Positions 56,812-64,000 of a stretch of 64,000 nt of DNA are shown in pieces. Every line of letters starts with the position of its first letter. Positions within the stretch are counted from its first letter, which is position 1. The notes under the pieces are model-generated. The model was not told the DNA's origin, did no database searches, and worked only from the letters and a program-made list of their open reading frames with translations. Source of the DNA: Actinomyces johnsonii (GTDB taxonomy: Bacteria > Actinomycetota > Actinomycetes > Actinomycetales > Actinomycetaceae); NCBI RefSeq assembly GCF_006546835.1, contig NZ_VICB01000013.1, forward strand, positions 248,001-312,000, given 5' to 3'. The translations under genes were made by a program, and so were the position numbers.

Positions 56812-57648
56812 GTGAAGGCACTCGTCGTCATCCCGACCTACAACGAGATTGAGTCCCTGCCCGTGGCACTGGACCGGGTTCGTGAGCACGCACCCGAGGC
56901 AGATATTCTCGTCGTCGACGACGGCTCCCCCGACGGCACCGGCGACTACGCCGACACGCGCGCGAACGAGGACTCCCACATCCACGTCCTGCACCGCTCG
57001 GAGAAGAACGGACTGGGCCCGGCCTACCTCGCCGGCTTCTCCTGGGCACTGGCGGCGGGCTACGAGCTCATCGTCGAGATGGACGCCGACGGCTCCCACC
57101 GGGCCGAGGACCTGGCCCTACTCATTCAGCGCGCTGAGATGGCTGATGAGCCCGATCTCGTCATCGGCTCGCGCTGGGTCTCCGGCGGAGCCACCGAGGG
57201 CTGGGACGCCAAGCGGGTCGCGCTGTCGAGGGCGGGGAACCTCTATATCAATGCCATGCTGGGGCTGCGCGTCAAGGACGCGACCGCCGGTTTCCGGGTC
57301 TTCCGCGCCTCTATTCTGCGCCGCATGGACCTGAGCAAAGTCGAGGCCCTCGGGTACGGCTTCCAGGTCAACATAACCAAGCTCGTCGACGAAGTCGGAG
57401 GCCGTATCGTGGAAATGCCCATCACCTTCCTCGAGCGGGAGGCGGGGCAGTCCAAGCTGTCCGGGGGGATCTTCACCGAGGAACTGTCCCTGGTGACCCG
57501 CTGGGGCGTCGCCAAGCGCTCCGGCCAGCTGCTCGACGCCGCCAAGGTCGCCGGAAGCAGGCTGCGTGCGGCCCGCGACAATCACCGCCGGGCCGCTGGC
57601 GGCTACCAGCGACGCCCGTCGGCCGCGTCGCGCCAGAAGCGCTCTTAA
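56812..57648 (+). CDS. ppm1: Polyprenol monophosphomannose synthase
   Basis: This GT2 glycosyltransferase of about 278 residues transfers mannose from GDP-mannose to polyprenyl phosphate, giving the lipid-linked donor for lipoglycans and protein O-mannosylation. Motifs: ALVVIPTYNEIESLP, VDDGSPDGTGD, VEMDADGSH (metal-binding DAD) and GSRWVSGG. It has no C-terminal membrane domain, like mycobacterial Ppm1 domain 2. GTG 56812 has GGAGAG just upstream; a GTG at 56764 would add 16 residues. It lies directly after lnt. The C terminus is basic. Confidence 0.92.
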   Translation: MKALVVIPTYNEIESLPVALDRVREHAPEADILVVDDGSPDGTGDYADTRANEDSHIHVLHRSEKNGLGPAYLAGFSWALAAGYELIVEMDADGSHRAEDLALLIQRAEMADEPDLVIGSRWVSGGATEGWDAKRVALSRAGNLYINAMLGLRVKDATAGFRVFRASILRRMDLSKVEALGYGFQVNITKLVDEVGGRIVEMPITFLEREAGQSKLSGGIFTEELSLVTRWGVAKRSGQLLDAAKVAGSRLRAARDNHRRAAGGYQRRPSAASRQKRS

Positions 57649-57662
57649 GAGGACAAGGAGTC

Positions 57663-58022
57663 TTATCCGTCGACTCGCTCGCGGTAGACCTCGCCGCTTC
57701 GCAGCGCCTCGAGTCGCTCATTGAGGAGGACCTCGAGTTCCTCGACCTTACGGCGCTCCAGGAGCATGTCCCAGTGGGTGCGTGGGGTCTTCTTGGGCTC
57801 GTCGGGCTCGGGATCATCCTCGCCGCGCCGAGCGGCGGGCTGCCCGCACTCGGGGCACTCCCAGGTGGGGGGTACCTCGGCCTCGGTCGACATCGGGATC
57901 TTGGTGACGTGCGCCATCGGGCACTCGTAGCCGACGATGATCCGCTCAGCGAACTCGACGCCATCCTCCGACTCCATCGACTTCGCTCCGATGGTCATGC
58001 CCCGCAGTGCGCGGTCTGCCAT
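57663..58022 (-). CDS. rbpA: RNA polymerase-binding protein RbpA
   Basis: This 119-residue actinobacterial RNA polymerase factor contacts the sigma subunit and promoter DNA and stabilises the open complex. The N-terminal tail MADRALRG and the C-terminal sigma-interaction domain (KTPRTHWDMLLERRKVEELEVLLNERLEALRSG) are highly conserved. The core has Zn ligands of the Streptomyces type (YECPMAH and WECPECG). The gene has a strong GAGGAGG ribosome site and a sigma-R-like promoter upstream. It converges on ppm1 with 14 bp between stops. Confidence 0.96.
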   Translation of the reverse strand: MADRALRGMTIGAKSMESEDGVEFAERIIVGYECPMAHVTKIPMSTEAEVPPTWECPECGQPAARRGEDDPEPDEPKKTPRTHWDMLLERRKVEELEVLLNERLEALRSGEVYRERVDG

Positions 58023-58107
58023 GTTCGTGGCCTCCTCGTGGCTCGTCTCTCGCCGGTGCCCTGCTCTCGGCGGCGCAGGCGGCTCGCCTTCAGGTCACCG
58101 GTGCGTC

Positions 58108-58134
58108 AACACCGGGGGAGGGCGTTTTGTTCCC
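58108..58134 (-). promoter_or_regulatory. Sigma-R/SigH-type promoter upstream of rbpA
   Basis: On the minus strand GGGAAC (58134-58129) is followed after exactly 18 nt by GTT (58110-58108), matching the sigma-R/SigH consensus GGAAY-N18-GTT. It lies about 90 bp upstream of rbpA. In Streptomyces coelicolor rbpA is known to be sigma-R dependent. A small inverted repeat CCGGTG/CACCGG (58098-58115) overlaps the -10 end. Confidence 0.6.
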
Positions 58135-58273
58135 ACCCGTTTCGACGCGATCCGGGTGACGATGATACCGGTTGGTGGAGCATGCCACGCCGTCGGGCCG
58201 AATCAGCCGCGGAACAGAAATGAGCACTGTTGGGAACCGACGTGCACGGCGTGTGCCTAGCCTCGGAACACTG

Positions 58274-58279
58274 CATACT
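58274..58279 (+). promoter_or_regulatory. Leaderless -10 element of the phosphofructokinase gene
   Basis: CATACT (one mismatch to TATACT) lies 7 nt before the ATG at 58287; no Shine-Dalgarno is present. Confidence 0.4.
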
Positions 58280-58286
58280 TGGCCCT

Positions 58287-59408
58287 ATGGCTCAGCGTAT
58301 CGGCATCCTCACGGCGGGCGGCGACGCCCCGGGACTCAACGCAGCGATCCGAGGCTTCGGGAAGGCGGCGATTCAGCAGCACGGGTGGGAACTCATCGGC
58401 TTCCGAGACGGCATGCGGGGTCTGGCCGAAAACCGCTTCACCGAGCTCGATGCCGCCGCACTGTCCGGAATCCTCACCACCGGCGGAACCATGCTGGGAA
58501 CCAGCCGGGATAAGGTGCATCGCATGATGGTGGGCGGAGAGCCCCGTGACATGGTGCCATCGATCGTGGAGAACTGCGAGAAGAACGGGATCGACGCGCT
58601 CGTGTGCCTCGGTGGGGGCGGTACCGCGAAGAACGCCAAGCGCCTCATGGACGCGGGACTCAACGTCATCCACCTGCCCAAGACCATCGACAACGACATC
58701 GTCCACACCGACTCCTCCTTCGGCTTCGCCACGGCTCTGGAGATCGCCACGGAGGCCGTGGACAGGTTGCACTCGACGGCGCACTCCCACCACCGCATCA
58801 TCCTCACCGAGATCATGGGGCACCGGGCCGGGTGGCTGGCCCTGGGCGCCGGCATCGCAGGCGGGGCGGATGTCATCCTGCTGCCCGAGATTCCGTACTC
58901 GGTGGACGCGATCGCGGACAAGATCGAGCGCCGCCGCTCCCACGGATCGTCCTTCTCGGTGGTGGCTGTGGCCGAGGGGGCGCTGTCGGTGACGGATCAC
59001 GCAGAGCTGAAGCACGCCCGGGCCCTGGTCAAGGACGCCTCCAGCCCCGAGCGCAAGGCGATGGCCAAGCGAGGCGTTGAACGACTGGAGGCCTCCCACC
59101 GCGCCAATACCTTCACCCTGGCCGAGCAGCTGGAGGGTTTAACCGGCCTGGAGGCGCGTGTCTCCATCCTGGGGTACGTGCAGCGTGGCGGCTCGCCCTG
59201 CGGGGCCGACCGCATGCTGGGCACGCGCCTGGGAGTAGCCGGCGCCAACGCGATCGCCGAGGGCCGTTACGGCGTTATGGTCGCCGACCGCGGCAATGGG
59301 ACAGAGCTGGTGCCGCTCAAGGACGTGGCCGGACGCACCAAGTTCGTTCCAGCCGACCACGAGTGGATCCAGGCCGCCCGCGCCGTGGGGACGGCATTGG
59401 GGGACTGA
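58287..59408 (+). CDS. pfkA: 6-phosphofructokinase
   Basis: This 373-residue phosphofructokinase phosphorylates fructose-6-phosphate. Motifs: [18 protein letters not shown] (residues 6-23), a phosphoryl-donor loop GGGGT at 109-113, LPKTIDNDI with Lys132, and [17 protein letters not shown]. The residue matching E. coli Gly104 is Gly here, which in this family goes with ATP use; Asp at that place marks PPi-dependent enzymes. The preceding position, normally Asp or Glu, is also Gly, which is unusual. The Lys in PKTIDND occurs in PPi and some ATP enzymes. The donor should be tested directly. A GTG at 58230 is a less likely start. Confidence 0.88.
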   Translation: MAQRIGILTAGGDAPGLNAAIRGFGKAAIQQHGWELIGFRDGMRGLAENRFTELDAAALSGILTTGGTMLGTSRDKVHRMMVGGEPRDMVPSIVENCEKNGIDALVCLGGGGTAKNAKRLMDAGLNVIHLPKTIDNDIVHTDSSFGFATALEIATEAVDRLHSTAHSHHRIILTEIMGHRAGWLALGAGIAGGADVILLPEIPYSVDAIADKIERRRSHGSSFSVVAVAEGALSVTDHAELKHARALVKDASSPERKAMAKRGVERLEASHRANTFTLAEQLEGLTGLEARVSILGYVQRGGSPCGADRMLGTRLGVAGANAIAEGRYGVMVADRGNGTELVPLKDVAGRTKFVPADHEWIQAARAVGTALGD

Positions 59409-59451
59409 GTCCTCGGCCTGAGCGGCGTGCGGCTCTGTAAACTCCCGCGCC

Positions 59452-60183
59452 TCAGCGGGGGAGGAGCGGCCCCTGGATCCAGGCGATCTCTCCCGGTTCC
59501 ACACCGGCCGGGGCATCACCGGAGACGATGACGTCGGCACGCTCCCAAGGGCGGTCCTTGGTGAAGAAGGTGCGCTCGCCCGCCATCCACCAGTGCCAGA
59601 AGCGCACCGACTCCTCGGCGTCGCCATTGACACCCTCTTCAATATCGCGGCTGATGCCGCGGCGCTCGGCCACATCGTCTCCGGTCTGGACCCAGACGTG
59701 AGCGTCAATGAGGCTACCGACCGCTCGTAGGCCGGCTCCGGTTCCTTCGACGACGACCAGGGGAGAGCCGGTCGGGATGCGGATGGAGCCCTCGCGGCCG
59801 TGTTCCCGCCACTTGTCCGGGACGAGGTCGAGGCAGCCAGCCTCACGCAACTGAGTCAGGGTGTCGACGAGCAGCTGGTCCCAGTCGTAGAGCGGCTCGT
59901 TCCAGATGAGGTCGTCAAGGTGGAAAGCTTGCGCGCCGGGGACAGCCGCCGTTAGTGCCGCGGTGAGCGTTGTCTTGCCGGATCCGCCTCGCCCGTCGAT
60001 GGCGATGATCGCCGGCCGTCCCTCCGGGACTCCGACGAGACTCAGCAGGTGCGCCACGAAGTCGTCGGAGCCGCTGACCCGCCACTGAGTGACTGCGGGC
60101 TCCTCGGGCTGGAGCTGGATGGACTCAGTGCCATTCACCTGCCGGAAACGATTGTCGTCGGTGAGGTTTTGATAATTATTCAT
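59452..60183 (-). CDS. P-loop kinase, uridine kinase-like
   Basis: This protein of about 243 residues has a Walker A loop AIDGRGGSGKTTL near residue 61, then FHLDDLIWNEPLYDWDQLL, whose DD pair is typical of uridine/cytidine kinase-like proteins, and a LVVVEGTGAG strand (Walker B-like). An N-terminal polar tail of about 45 residues precedes the kinase core. ATG 60183 has AAGGAG 9 nt upstream; the earlier in-frame ATG at 60207 lacks one. The substrate is probably a nucleoside or other small hydroxyl compound, not assignable. It is divergent from the YciI gene. Confidence 0.82.
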   Translation of the reverse strand: MNNYQNLTDDNRFRQVNGTESIQLQPEEPAVTQWRVSGSDDFVAHLLSLVGVPEGRPAIIAIDGRGGSGKTTLTAALTAAVPGAQAFHLDDLIWNEPLYDWDQLLVDTLTQLREAGCLDLVPDKWREHGREGSIRIPTGSPLVVVEGTGAGLRAVGSLIDAHVWVQTGDDVAERRGISRDIEEGVNGDAEESVRFWHWWMAGERTFFTKDRPWERADVIVSGDAPAGVEPGEIAWIQGPLLPR

Positions 60184-60227
60184 GCGATGTTTCTCCTTGG
60201 ATACCAATCAAGTGCTACCATACCATC

Positions 60228-60527
60228 ATGGCTCACTTTTTTGTTCTTGATATTATATACACGCAGGGTGCTGAAGCCGTCGATCCCTACCTGGAGGCCC
60301 ATCGTCAGTACCTTACCCACCATTACAAAAATGGTAGATTCCTAGCCAGTGGGCGCAAGGATCCCAGAACAGGCGGTATCATTATTGCTGTCGGTGCGCG
60401 CAACGAGATTTCAGAAGTTGTGGCTAAAGACCCGTTCGTAGTGAACGATGTTGCAAAGTATTCAATTACCGAATTTATTCCGACAATGACGTCACCTCAT
60501 CTCGAGAATTATCGCGAAAGCCTGTAA
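60228..60527 (+). CDS. YciI family protein
   Basis: This 99-residue protein has the YciI fold: MAHFFVLDIIYTQ, the conserved His in LEAHRQYLTHHYKNGRFLASG, and DPFVVNDVAKYSITEFIPT near the end. YciI proteins are small dimeric alpha/beta-barrels of uncertain function. The gene is much more AT-rich than its neighbours (codons such as ATA, TTA, GAA and AAA are frequent), suggesting recent acquisition or relaxed composition. It is divergent from the kinase gene with only 44 bp between starts. Confidence 0.88.
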   Translation: MAHFFVLDIIYTQGAEAVDPYLEAHRQYLTHHYKNGRFLASGRKDPRTGGIIIAVGARNEISEVVAKDPFVVNDVAKYSITEFIPTMTSPHLENYRESL

Positions 60528-60547
60528 ATAGTAAACATAAGCTCCAA

Positions 60548-61063
60548 TCAATGTAAAGAACGGCTCATGATGGTCAGATCAAGGAGCTGTCCGAACTTCT
60601 CACCTGCCTGCGGGACAGTGCCGACAATGTTGAAACCATAGCGTTCGTGCAGATGTACCGAGGCAATGTTGCCGGCCTCGATGAGAGCGATCATGGTGCG
60701 GTCCCCGGCCGCCCTGGAGGCCTCGATCAGTGCGGCCAGAAGCCTGGAGCCAAGACCACGACCTTGAACGGCTGGGGACAGGTAGATCGAGTCCTCGACC
60801 GTGCGGGCATAGCCCTCGTAGGAGTGCCATACACCGGCGACGGCGAAGCCGACGATCTCTTGAGGTTTACCGTCCACGTGGGCGACGAGTGCCGTTCCGC
60901 GCTGGACCATGGGGGCCAGCCAGGCCTCGGCCTGGACAGGGTCCTGCTCGATGCTCGTCCAGATCGCCAGGGACTCCTGTACGGCTGCATTGCGGAGACA
61001 ACGGATACCGGGGGAGTCCTCCATGGTTGCTGGACGGATCCGGTAGACCCCTGCCATCGCCAT
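60548..61063 (-). CDS. GNAT N-acetyltransferase, phosphinothricin acetyltransferase-like
   Basis: This 171-residue acetyltransferase has acetyl-CoA-binding motif A AVQGRGLGSRLLAALIEAS (about residues 97-115), followed by IALIEAGNIASVHLHERYGFNIVGTV. The overall layout (YRIRPATMEDSPGI at the start, VEDSIYLSP in the middle) matches the PAT/MnaT group that acetylates phosphinothricin, methionine derivatives or related amino acids. The ATG has AAAGGCGG upstream. Immediately upstream on the same strand lies the decayed 3' end of a UvrA-like gene. Confidence 0.87.
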   Translation of the reverse strand: MAMAGVYRIRPATMEDSPGIRCLRNAAVQESLAIWTSIEQDPVQAEAWLAPMVQRGTALVAHVDGKPQEIVGFAVAGVWHSYEGYARTVEDSIYLSPAVQGRGLGSRLLAALIEASRAAGDRTMIALIEAGNIASVHLHERYGFNIVGTVPQAGEKFGQLLDLTIMSRSLH

Positions 61064-61245
61064 GAGCCGCCTTTCTCAACGTATTGGGCCAGGTATCGGC
61101 CCGTCAGAGTCGTCCGGTCCGTCACCATCTGGTCGGCGTTCCGGTGGACACGATACGACTGCCGTCGTGGCCGGCTCCGGGGCTGAGGTCGATGATCCTC
61201 CAGTCAGCGTGCGCCATGATGGCCTGATTGTTCCAGGTGGCGCCA
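61064..61245 (-). pseudogene. Remnant of a UvrA-like (DrrC-type) gene, 3' end
   Basis: Read on the minus strand from about 61235, one frame gives NQAIMAHADW RIIDLSPGAGHDGSRIV STGT. This closely matches the last ATPase segment of UvrA-like proteins (the NQAIMAHADWIIDLGPGAGH motif). One base shift later the neighbouring frame continues ADQMVTDRTTLTGRYLAQYVEK, matching the usual C-terminal tail. The two parts are consecutive, so a single frameshift separates them, and everything upstream of the motif is lost. It runs into the GNAT start region. The pieces are written split because they come from two frames. Confidence 0.75.
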
Positions 61246-61505
61246 GATCACGCCTGGGCGGCAGCACAGAGCAGCGCGGAAGCGCCACTACCTATTGCCG
61301 ATAATGTACATTATGTCATTCTTGCTGAAGTGAGAGGCTCCCCTCCGGCAACCTCGTCCGTCGCAACCTCTAGAAAGCCCCCGCTGACGCGCACCACGAC
61401 ACTGCGCGCTCTCATCCGTCACGTCATGCGAACCGCAAACACCGTGTAGCGTTCGCAGAGCGCGCCAGCAGGCTCGCCTACCGAATATTTTCATCAGGGA
61501 GCCTC
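61246..61505. other. Intergenic region upstream of the third ABC exporter
   Basis: No gene is recognised in this 260 bp. It contains an AT-rich patch around 61290-61325 with a perfect palindrome and probably the promoter of the permease gene at 61506. It replaces the missing 5' body of the UvrA-like gene. Confidence 0.5.
61302..61315. promoter_or_regulatory. Perfect 14-bp palindrome upstream of the ABC permease
   Basis: ATAATGTACATTAT is fully self-complementary, AT-rich in a GC-rich region, and lies 190 bp upstream of the permease start and next to the UvrA-like remnant. It looks like a repressor operator, for example of TetR or MarR type; no such regulator is adjacent. Confidence 0.5.
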
Positions 61506-62618
61506 ATGTTCCTTGCACTACGCGAGATCCGCCACGAACCCGCTCGCTTCGCCCTCATCATCTCCGTCATCACCCTGGTGGCGTACCTCACTTTTTTTCT
61601 GGGCTCATTGGCCATCGGGCTGGCACACCTCTACCGCGCCGGAATCGACGGCTGGAACAGTGCCAGCATCGTCATCACCGATGCCTCCAACGAGAACCTC
61701 TCCGCCTCACGTCTGAGTGACGAACAGGTCAGCACCGCCAAGGCGTTGGCCAAGGAGAACGGCACAACCGCATCAACCCTTATGAGCATGGCCGCCGTGG
61801 CCCAGGCTCCGGACGTCAAGGACGAGGATGGCGAGGCACTGAGAGATGACGTTTTCGCCCTCGGCATCGACCTGGATGGAGAGCTCAGCCCTGCTGTGGC
61901 CAGCGGCCGAGCGATTTCCAACCCCGGTAAGGAGATTCTCGTTGACGACTCCCTTGAGGCCAAGGGAGTCAGACTTGGCGACACAATCCGGCTCTTGGGC
62001 TCCAACCACGACTGGACAATCGTCGGCTTCACCCAGGACACGACCCTTCAATCGGTTCCCATGGTGACCCTGGATCGTCAAGCACTGAGTCAGCACGGAC
62101 CCGCCAGCCTGTCCCCCGCAGTCTCGGCGGTCGCGTTCAAGGCGGACCTCACCACAGACGGCCAGGCCATGAAGACCGCGCAGGATGCGGGTCTGACGAT
62201 CCTCACCAGCGAGGAGCTCATTGAGACACTACCCGGATACTCGGCACAGGTCCTCACCTTCAGCCTCATGATCGGTTCGCTGATCATCATCGCCTCGACC
62301 GTGCTGGGCATCTTCATCTATGTGCTGACTCTGCAGAAGCGATCGGTTCTAGGGATCCTCAAGGCACGTGGTATACCCACGGGCTACCTCATCCGTTCCG
62401 GCTGCGCGCAGACACTCGTGCTGGCAGTCACCGGTGTCGGTACTGGGCTGCTCCTGACGTTAGGGACCTCCTTGGTTCTGCCCAGCGCCGTGCCGTTCAG
62501 AATCTCCATTCCCCTCGATCTGCTCATCGCCGCCGCCTTCATACTCATCTCTGTCATCGGCGGTTTCATTTCCGTGCGGATTATTTCCAAAATAGACCCA
62601 GCGGAGGCCATTTCATGA
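61506..62618 (+). CDS. FtsX-like (DevC/MacB-type) ABC transporter permease
   Basis: This 370-residue permease has one N-terminal membrane helix (about residues 17-40), an extracytoplasmic domain of roughly 200 residues (about 45-245) and three C-terminal helices, the MacB/DevC topology. Between the second and third helices lies the coupling segment LTLQKRSVLGILKARGIPTGYLIRSG. It overlaps the ATPase gene by 4 bp (ATGA). Half-size permeases of this kind act as dimers in exporters of lipids, peptides or drugs. Confidence 0.88.
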   Translation: MFLALREIRHEPARFALIISVITLVAYLTFFLGSLAIGLAHLYRAGIDGWNSASIVITDASNENLSASRLSDEQVSTAKALAKENGTTASTLMSMAAVAQAPDVKDEDGEALRDDVFALGIDLDGELSPAVASGRAISNPGKEILVDDSLEAKGVRLGDTIRLLGSNHDWTIVGFTQDTTLQSVPMVTLDRQALSQHGPASLSPAVSAVAFKADLTTDGQAMKTAQDAGLTILTSEELIETLPGYSAQVLTFSLMIGSLIIIASTVLGIFIYVLTLQKRSVLGILKARGIPTGYLIRSGCAQTLVLAVTGVGTGLLLTLGTSLVLPSAVPFRISIPLDLLIAAAFILISVIGGFISVRIISKIDPAEAIS

Positions 62619-63325
62619 CGACGTCCACGGCACCAACCACAGTCATGTCCCTGAACTCGGTGAGCCGGGATTACCGCCAAGGCGATGAAACCGTTCACGC
62701 GCTGCGCAGCACGAACCTTCAGCTCCGCGCCGGTGAGCTGGTGGGTATTCTGGGGCCATCCGGCTCGGGGAAGTCAACGCTCCTGACTGTCATGGGCGGT
62801 TTGCGCACCCCTTCCAGCGGTACTGTCACCATCTCGGGCGAGCCATTCTCCGCCCTGCCGGAGAAGCGCAGGGCCAGGCTCCGGTTTCGGCGCATCGGTT
62901 TCGTTCTCCAGGCCTCGGGCCTGGTTCCCTTCCTGAGGCTCAACGACCAGTTCGGTCTGCACAACCGGGTGGGCCGCACGAAAGATAACACCGATAGACG
63001 CGATCATCTCCTGGACTCACTCGGTATCTCGAAGCGAGCTCACGCCTACCCCTCCGAGCTCTCCGGGGGCGAGCGGCAGCGCGCTGCCATCGCGGTGGCG
63101 CTCTATCACGAACCGGACATCATCCTTGCGGACGAGCCGACCGCCTCTCTGGACACCAGGCATGCTCAGGATGTGGCCCACCTGCTTGCTGATCAGACCC
63201 ACGAGCTGGGCAAGGCCACCGTCATGGTCACCCACGACGAGCGGCTTCTCCCCATGTGCGACCGGGTTCTGGTCATGCACGACGGCGTCCTGACCGAGAA
63301 GAGCGGCAGAGCCGACTCGCACTGA
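62615..63325 (+). CDS. ABC transporter ATP-binding protein (LolD/MacB type)
   Basis: This 236-residue ATPase has Walker A GPSGSGKST, Q-loop FVLQASGLVPFL, signature LSGGERQRAAIAVAL, Walker B IILADEPTASLD and switch histidine VMVTHDERL. It belongs to the same class as the second ABC module in this window but is a separate gene pair without an adjacent two-component system. It is translationally coupled to the permease upstream. Confidence 0.93.
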   Translation: MTTSTAPTTVMSLNSVSRDYRQGDETVHALRSTNLQLRAGELVGILGPSGSGKSTLLTVMGGLRTPSSGTVTISGEPFSALPEKRRARLRFRRIGFVLQASGLVPFLRLNDQFGLHNRVGRTKDNTDRRDHLLDSLGISKRAHAYPSELSGGERQRAAIAVALYHEPDIILADEPTASLDTRHAQDVAHLLADQTHELGKATVMVTHDERLLPMCDRVLVMHDGVLTEKSGRADSH

Positions 63326-63356
63326 GCTCGCGCTGGTTCGTCTCTTCCCGGGGAAC

Positions 63357-63362
63357 TACAGT
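63357..63362 (+). promoter_or_regulatory. Leaderless -10 element of the SGNH hydrolase gene
   Basis: TACAGT lies 8 nt before the GTG at 63371; a GAGG sequence in between is too close to serve as a normal Shine-Dalgarno. Confidence 0.4.
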
Positions 63363-63370
63363 CGTGAGGC

Positions 63371-63994
63371 GTGTCCACGATTCCGAACTCTGACCACTTC
63401 CCCACGGCCGTCTTCCTCGGTGACTCCGTCACGACCGGCTGGCGAGCACTGAGCCATCCCCGCAACCGCTGGACGTCGCTGGTGTGCGAGCACCAGCGGT
63501 GGCGGGAAGTGAATCTGGCGGCGGACGGTCTCGGCTTCTTCGCGCGCCGCGGAGGTCATCTTCCCGGAGGCCAACGCTCGCCGTCGTGCCGAGACAGAAC
63601 CTGGTTGGAGGCGGTTCTACGCTGTGAGCCCGACGTCGTGACGATCAGCCTGGGCCTAAATGACGCCGCTTTCCTCCCCTCACAGCGTGAGCTGGTCGAA
63701 CAGGCGATCGACCATGACCTCACCTTCATCTCCGCCCGGCTGCGGAGTGCAACGATCGTCATCGCCCCCTATTTTCCCTCTCTGGAGATCGGCCCCAGGT
63801 TCCAGGCCATCCACCGGCTCGTCCACGAGAGGGCCACTTCTGTGGGCCTGACCTCCACCGATGCGCTGACGACGGCGATCAACGGCGACGAGGATCGACT
63901 GGCCATCGACGGCATCCATCCCGACGACGCCGGGCACGCCCAGATGGCCCGCGCCATGATCTCCTTCTACGCCGGGATCCTGCCGAGCACGTAA
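63371..63994 (+). CDS. SGNH/GDSL-type hydrolase
   Basis: This 207-residue esterase-like protein has all SGNH blocks: block I FLGDSVTTGW (nucleophile Ser near residue 18), block II glycine in NLAADGLG, block III ISLGLNDAAF (Asn), and block V IDGIHPDDAGH (Asp and His). There is no signal peptide, so it is cytoplasmic. Family members deacetylate or hydrolyse esters and thioesters of sugars or lipids; the substrate is unknown. The gene is complete, ending 6 bp before the window edge. Confidence 0.9.
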   Translation: MSTIPNSDHFPTAVFLGDSVTTGWRALSHPRNRWTSLVCEHQRWREVNLAADGLGFFARRGGHLPGGQRSPSCRDRTWLEAVLRCEPDVVTISLGLNDAAFLPSQRELVEQAIDHDLTFISARLRSATIVIAPYFPSLEIGPRFQAIHRLVHERATSVGLTSTDALTTAINGDEDRLAIDGIHPDDAGHAQMARAMISFYAGILPST

Positions 63995-64000
63995 CCTTCC

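Overview
This is high-GC DNA that reads like an oral-type Actinomyces (order Actinomycetales). The grounds are type I fatty acid synthase next to a biotin carboxylase/BCCP fusion, PafB-PafC-TatA-TatC-HelY and Lnt-Ppm1-RbpA gene orders typical of Actinobacteria, RbpA itself, and frequent GTG/TTG and leaderless starts. The genus is inferred from gene content and was not checked by a search. About 50 protein genes are supported. No rRNA, tRNA, CRISPR array, IS element or prophage was seen.

Layout. 1-783 is the 3' end of priA. 817-9013 (all minus strand) is an arginine deiminase island: arcA, arcB, arcC, then an arginine:glycine amidinotransferase homologue, a DMT permease, an MHS-type MFS permease and a TetR regulator. 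It is followed by about 850 bp without a gene and separates priA from fmt. 9861-13904 carries a HAD phosphatase, fmt, rsmB and rpe. 14265-27947 is the lipid locus: acyl-CoA carboxylase alpha and beta chains, a giant type I FAS, a strong terminator, then AcpS. 28044-33159 holds a PutP-type symporter, glycerate kinase, and an FMN riboswitch driving a RibX/RibY-type flavin importer. 33196-36724 has a MerR regulator facing a drug-type MFS exporter, then hisG/hisE. 36911-41623 is a two-component system with an ABC-2 exporter. 41616-50169 has a DUF3866 gene, pafB, pafC, tatA, tatC, a lipid kinase and helY. 50278-55010 has a DUF808 membrane protein and a second two-component/ABC (FtsX-type) module. 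55085-59408 is lnt, ppm1, rbpA and a phosphofructokinase. The right end has a P-loop kinase, a YciI protein, a GNAT acetyltransferase, the decayed 3' end of a UvrA-like gene, a third ABC exporter and an SGNH hydrolase.

How the parts work together. The carboxylase, FAS and AcpS supply malonyl-CoA, synthesise fatty acids and activate the FAS carrier domain. The Arc enzymes turn arginine into ornithine, ammonia, CO2 and ATP. The amidinotransferase, together with the absence of a recognisable ArcD antiporter, suggests a variant in which ornithine is recycled as an amidino acceptor. Lnt and Ppm1 act in lipoprotein acylation and lipid-linked mannose transfer, and TatAC exports folded proteins. Three ABC exporters, two with histidine kinase/response regulator pairs, look like envelope-stress or peptide-resistance modules.

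The most interesting points are the amidinotransferase-containing Arc island with its palindrome-rich promoter, the riboswitch-controlled flavin importer without its own ATPase, the UvrA-like gene remnant, a sigma-R-type promoter upstream of rbpA, and a recurring leaderless start signature.
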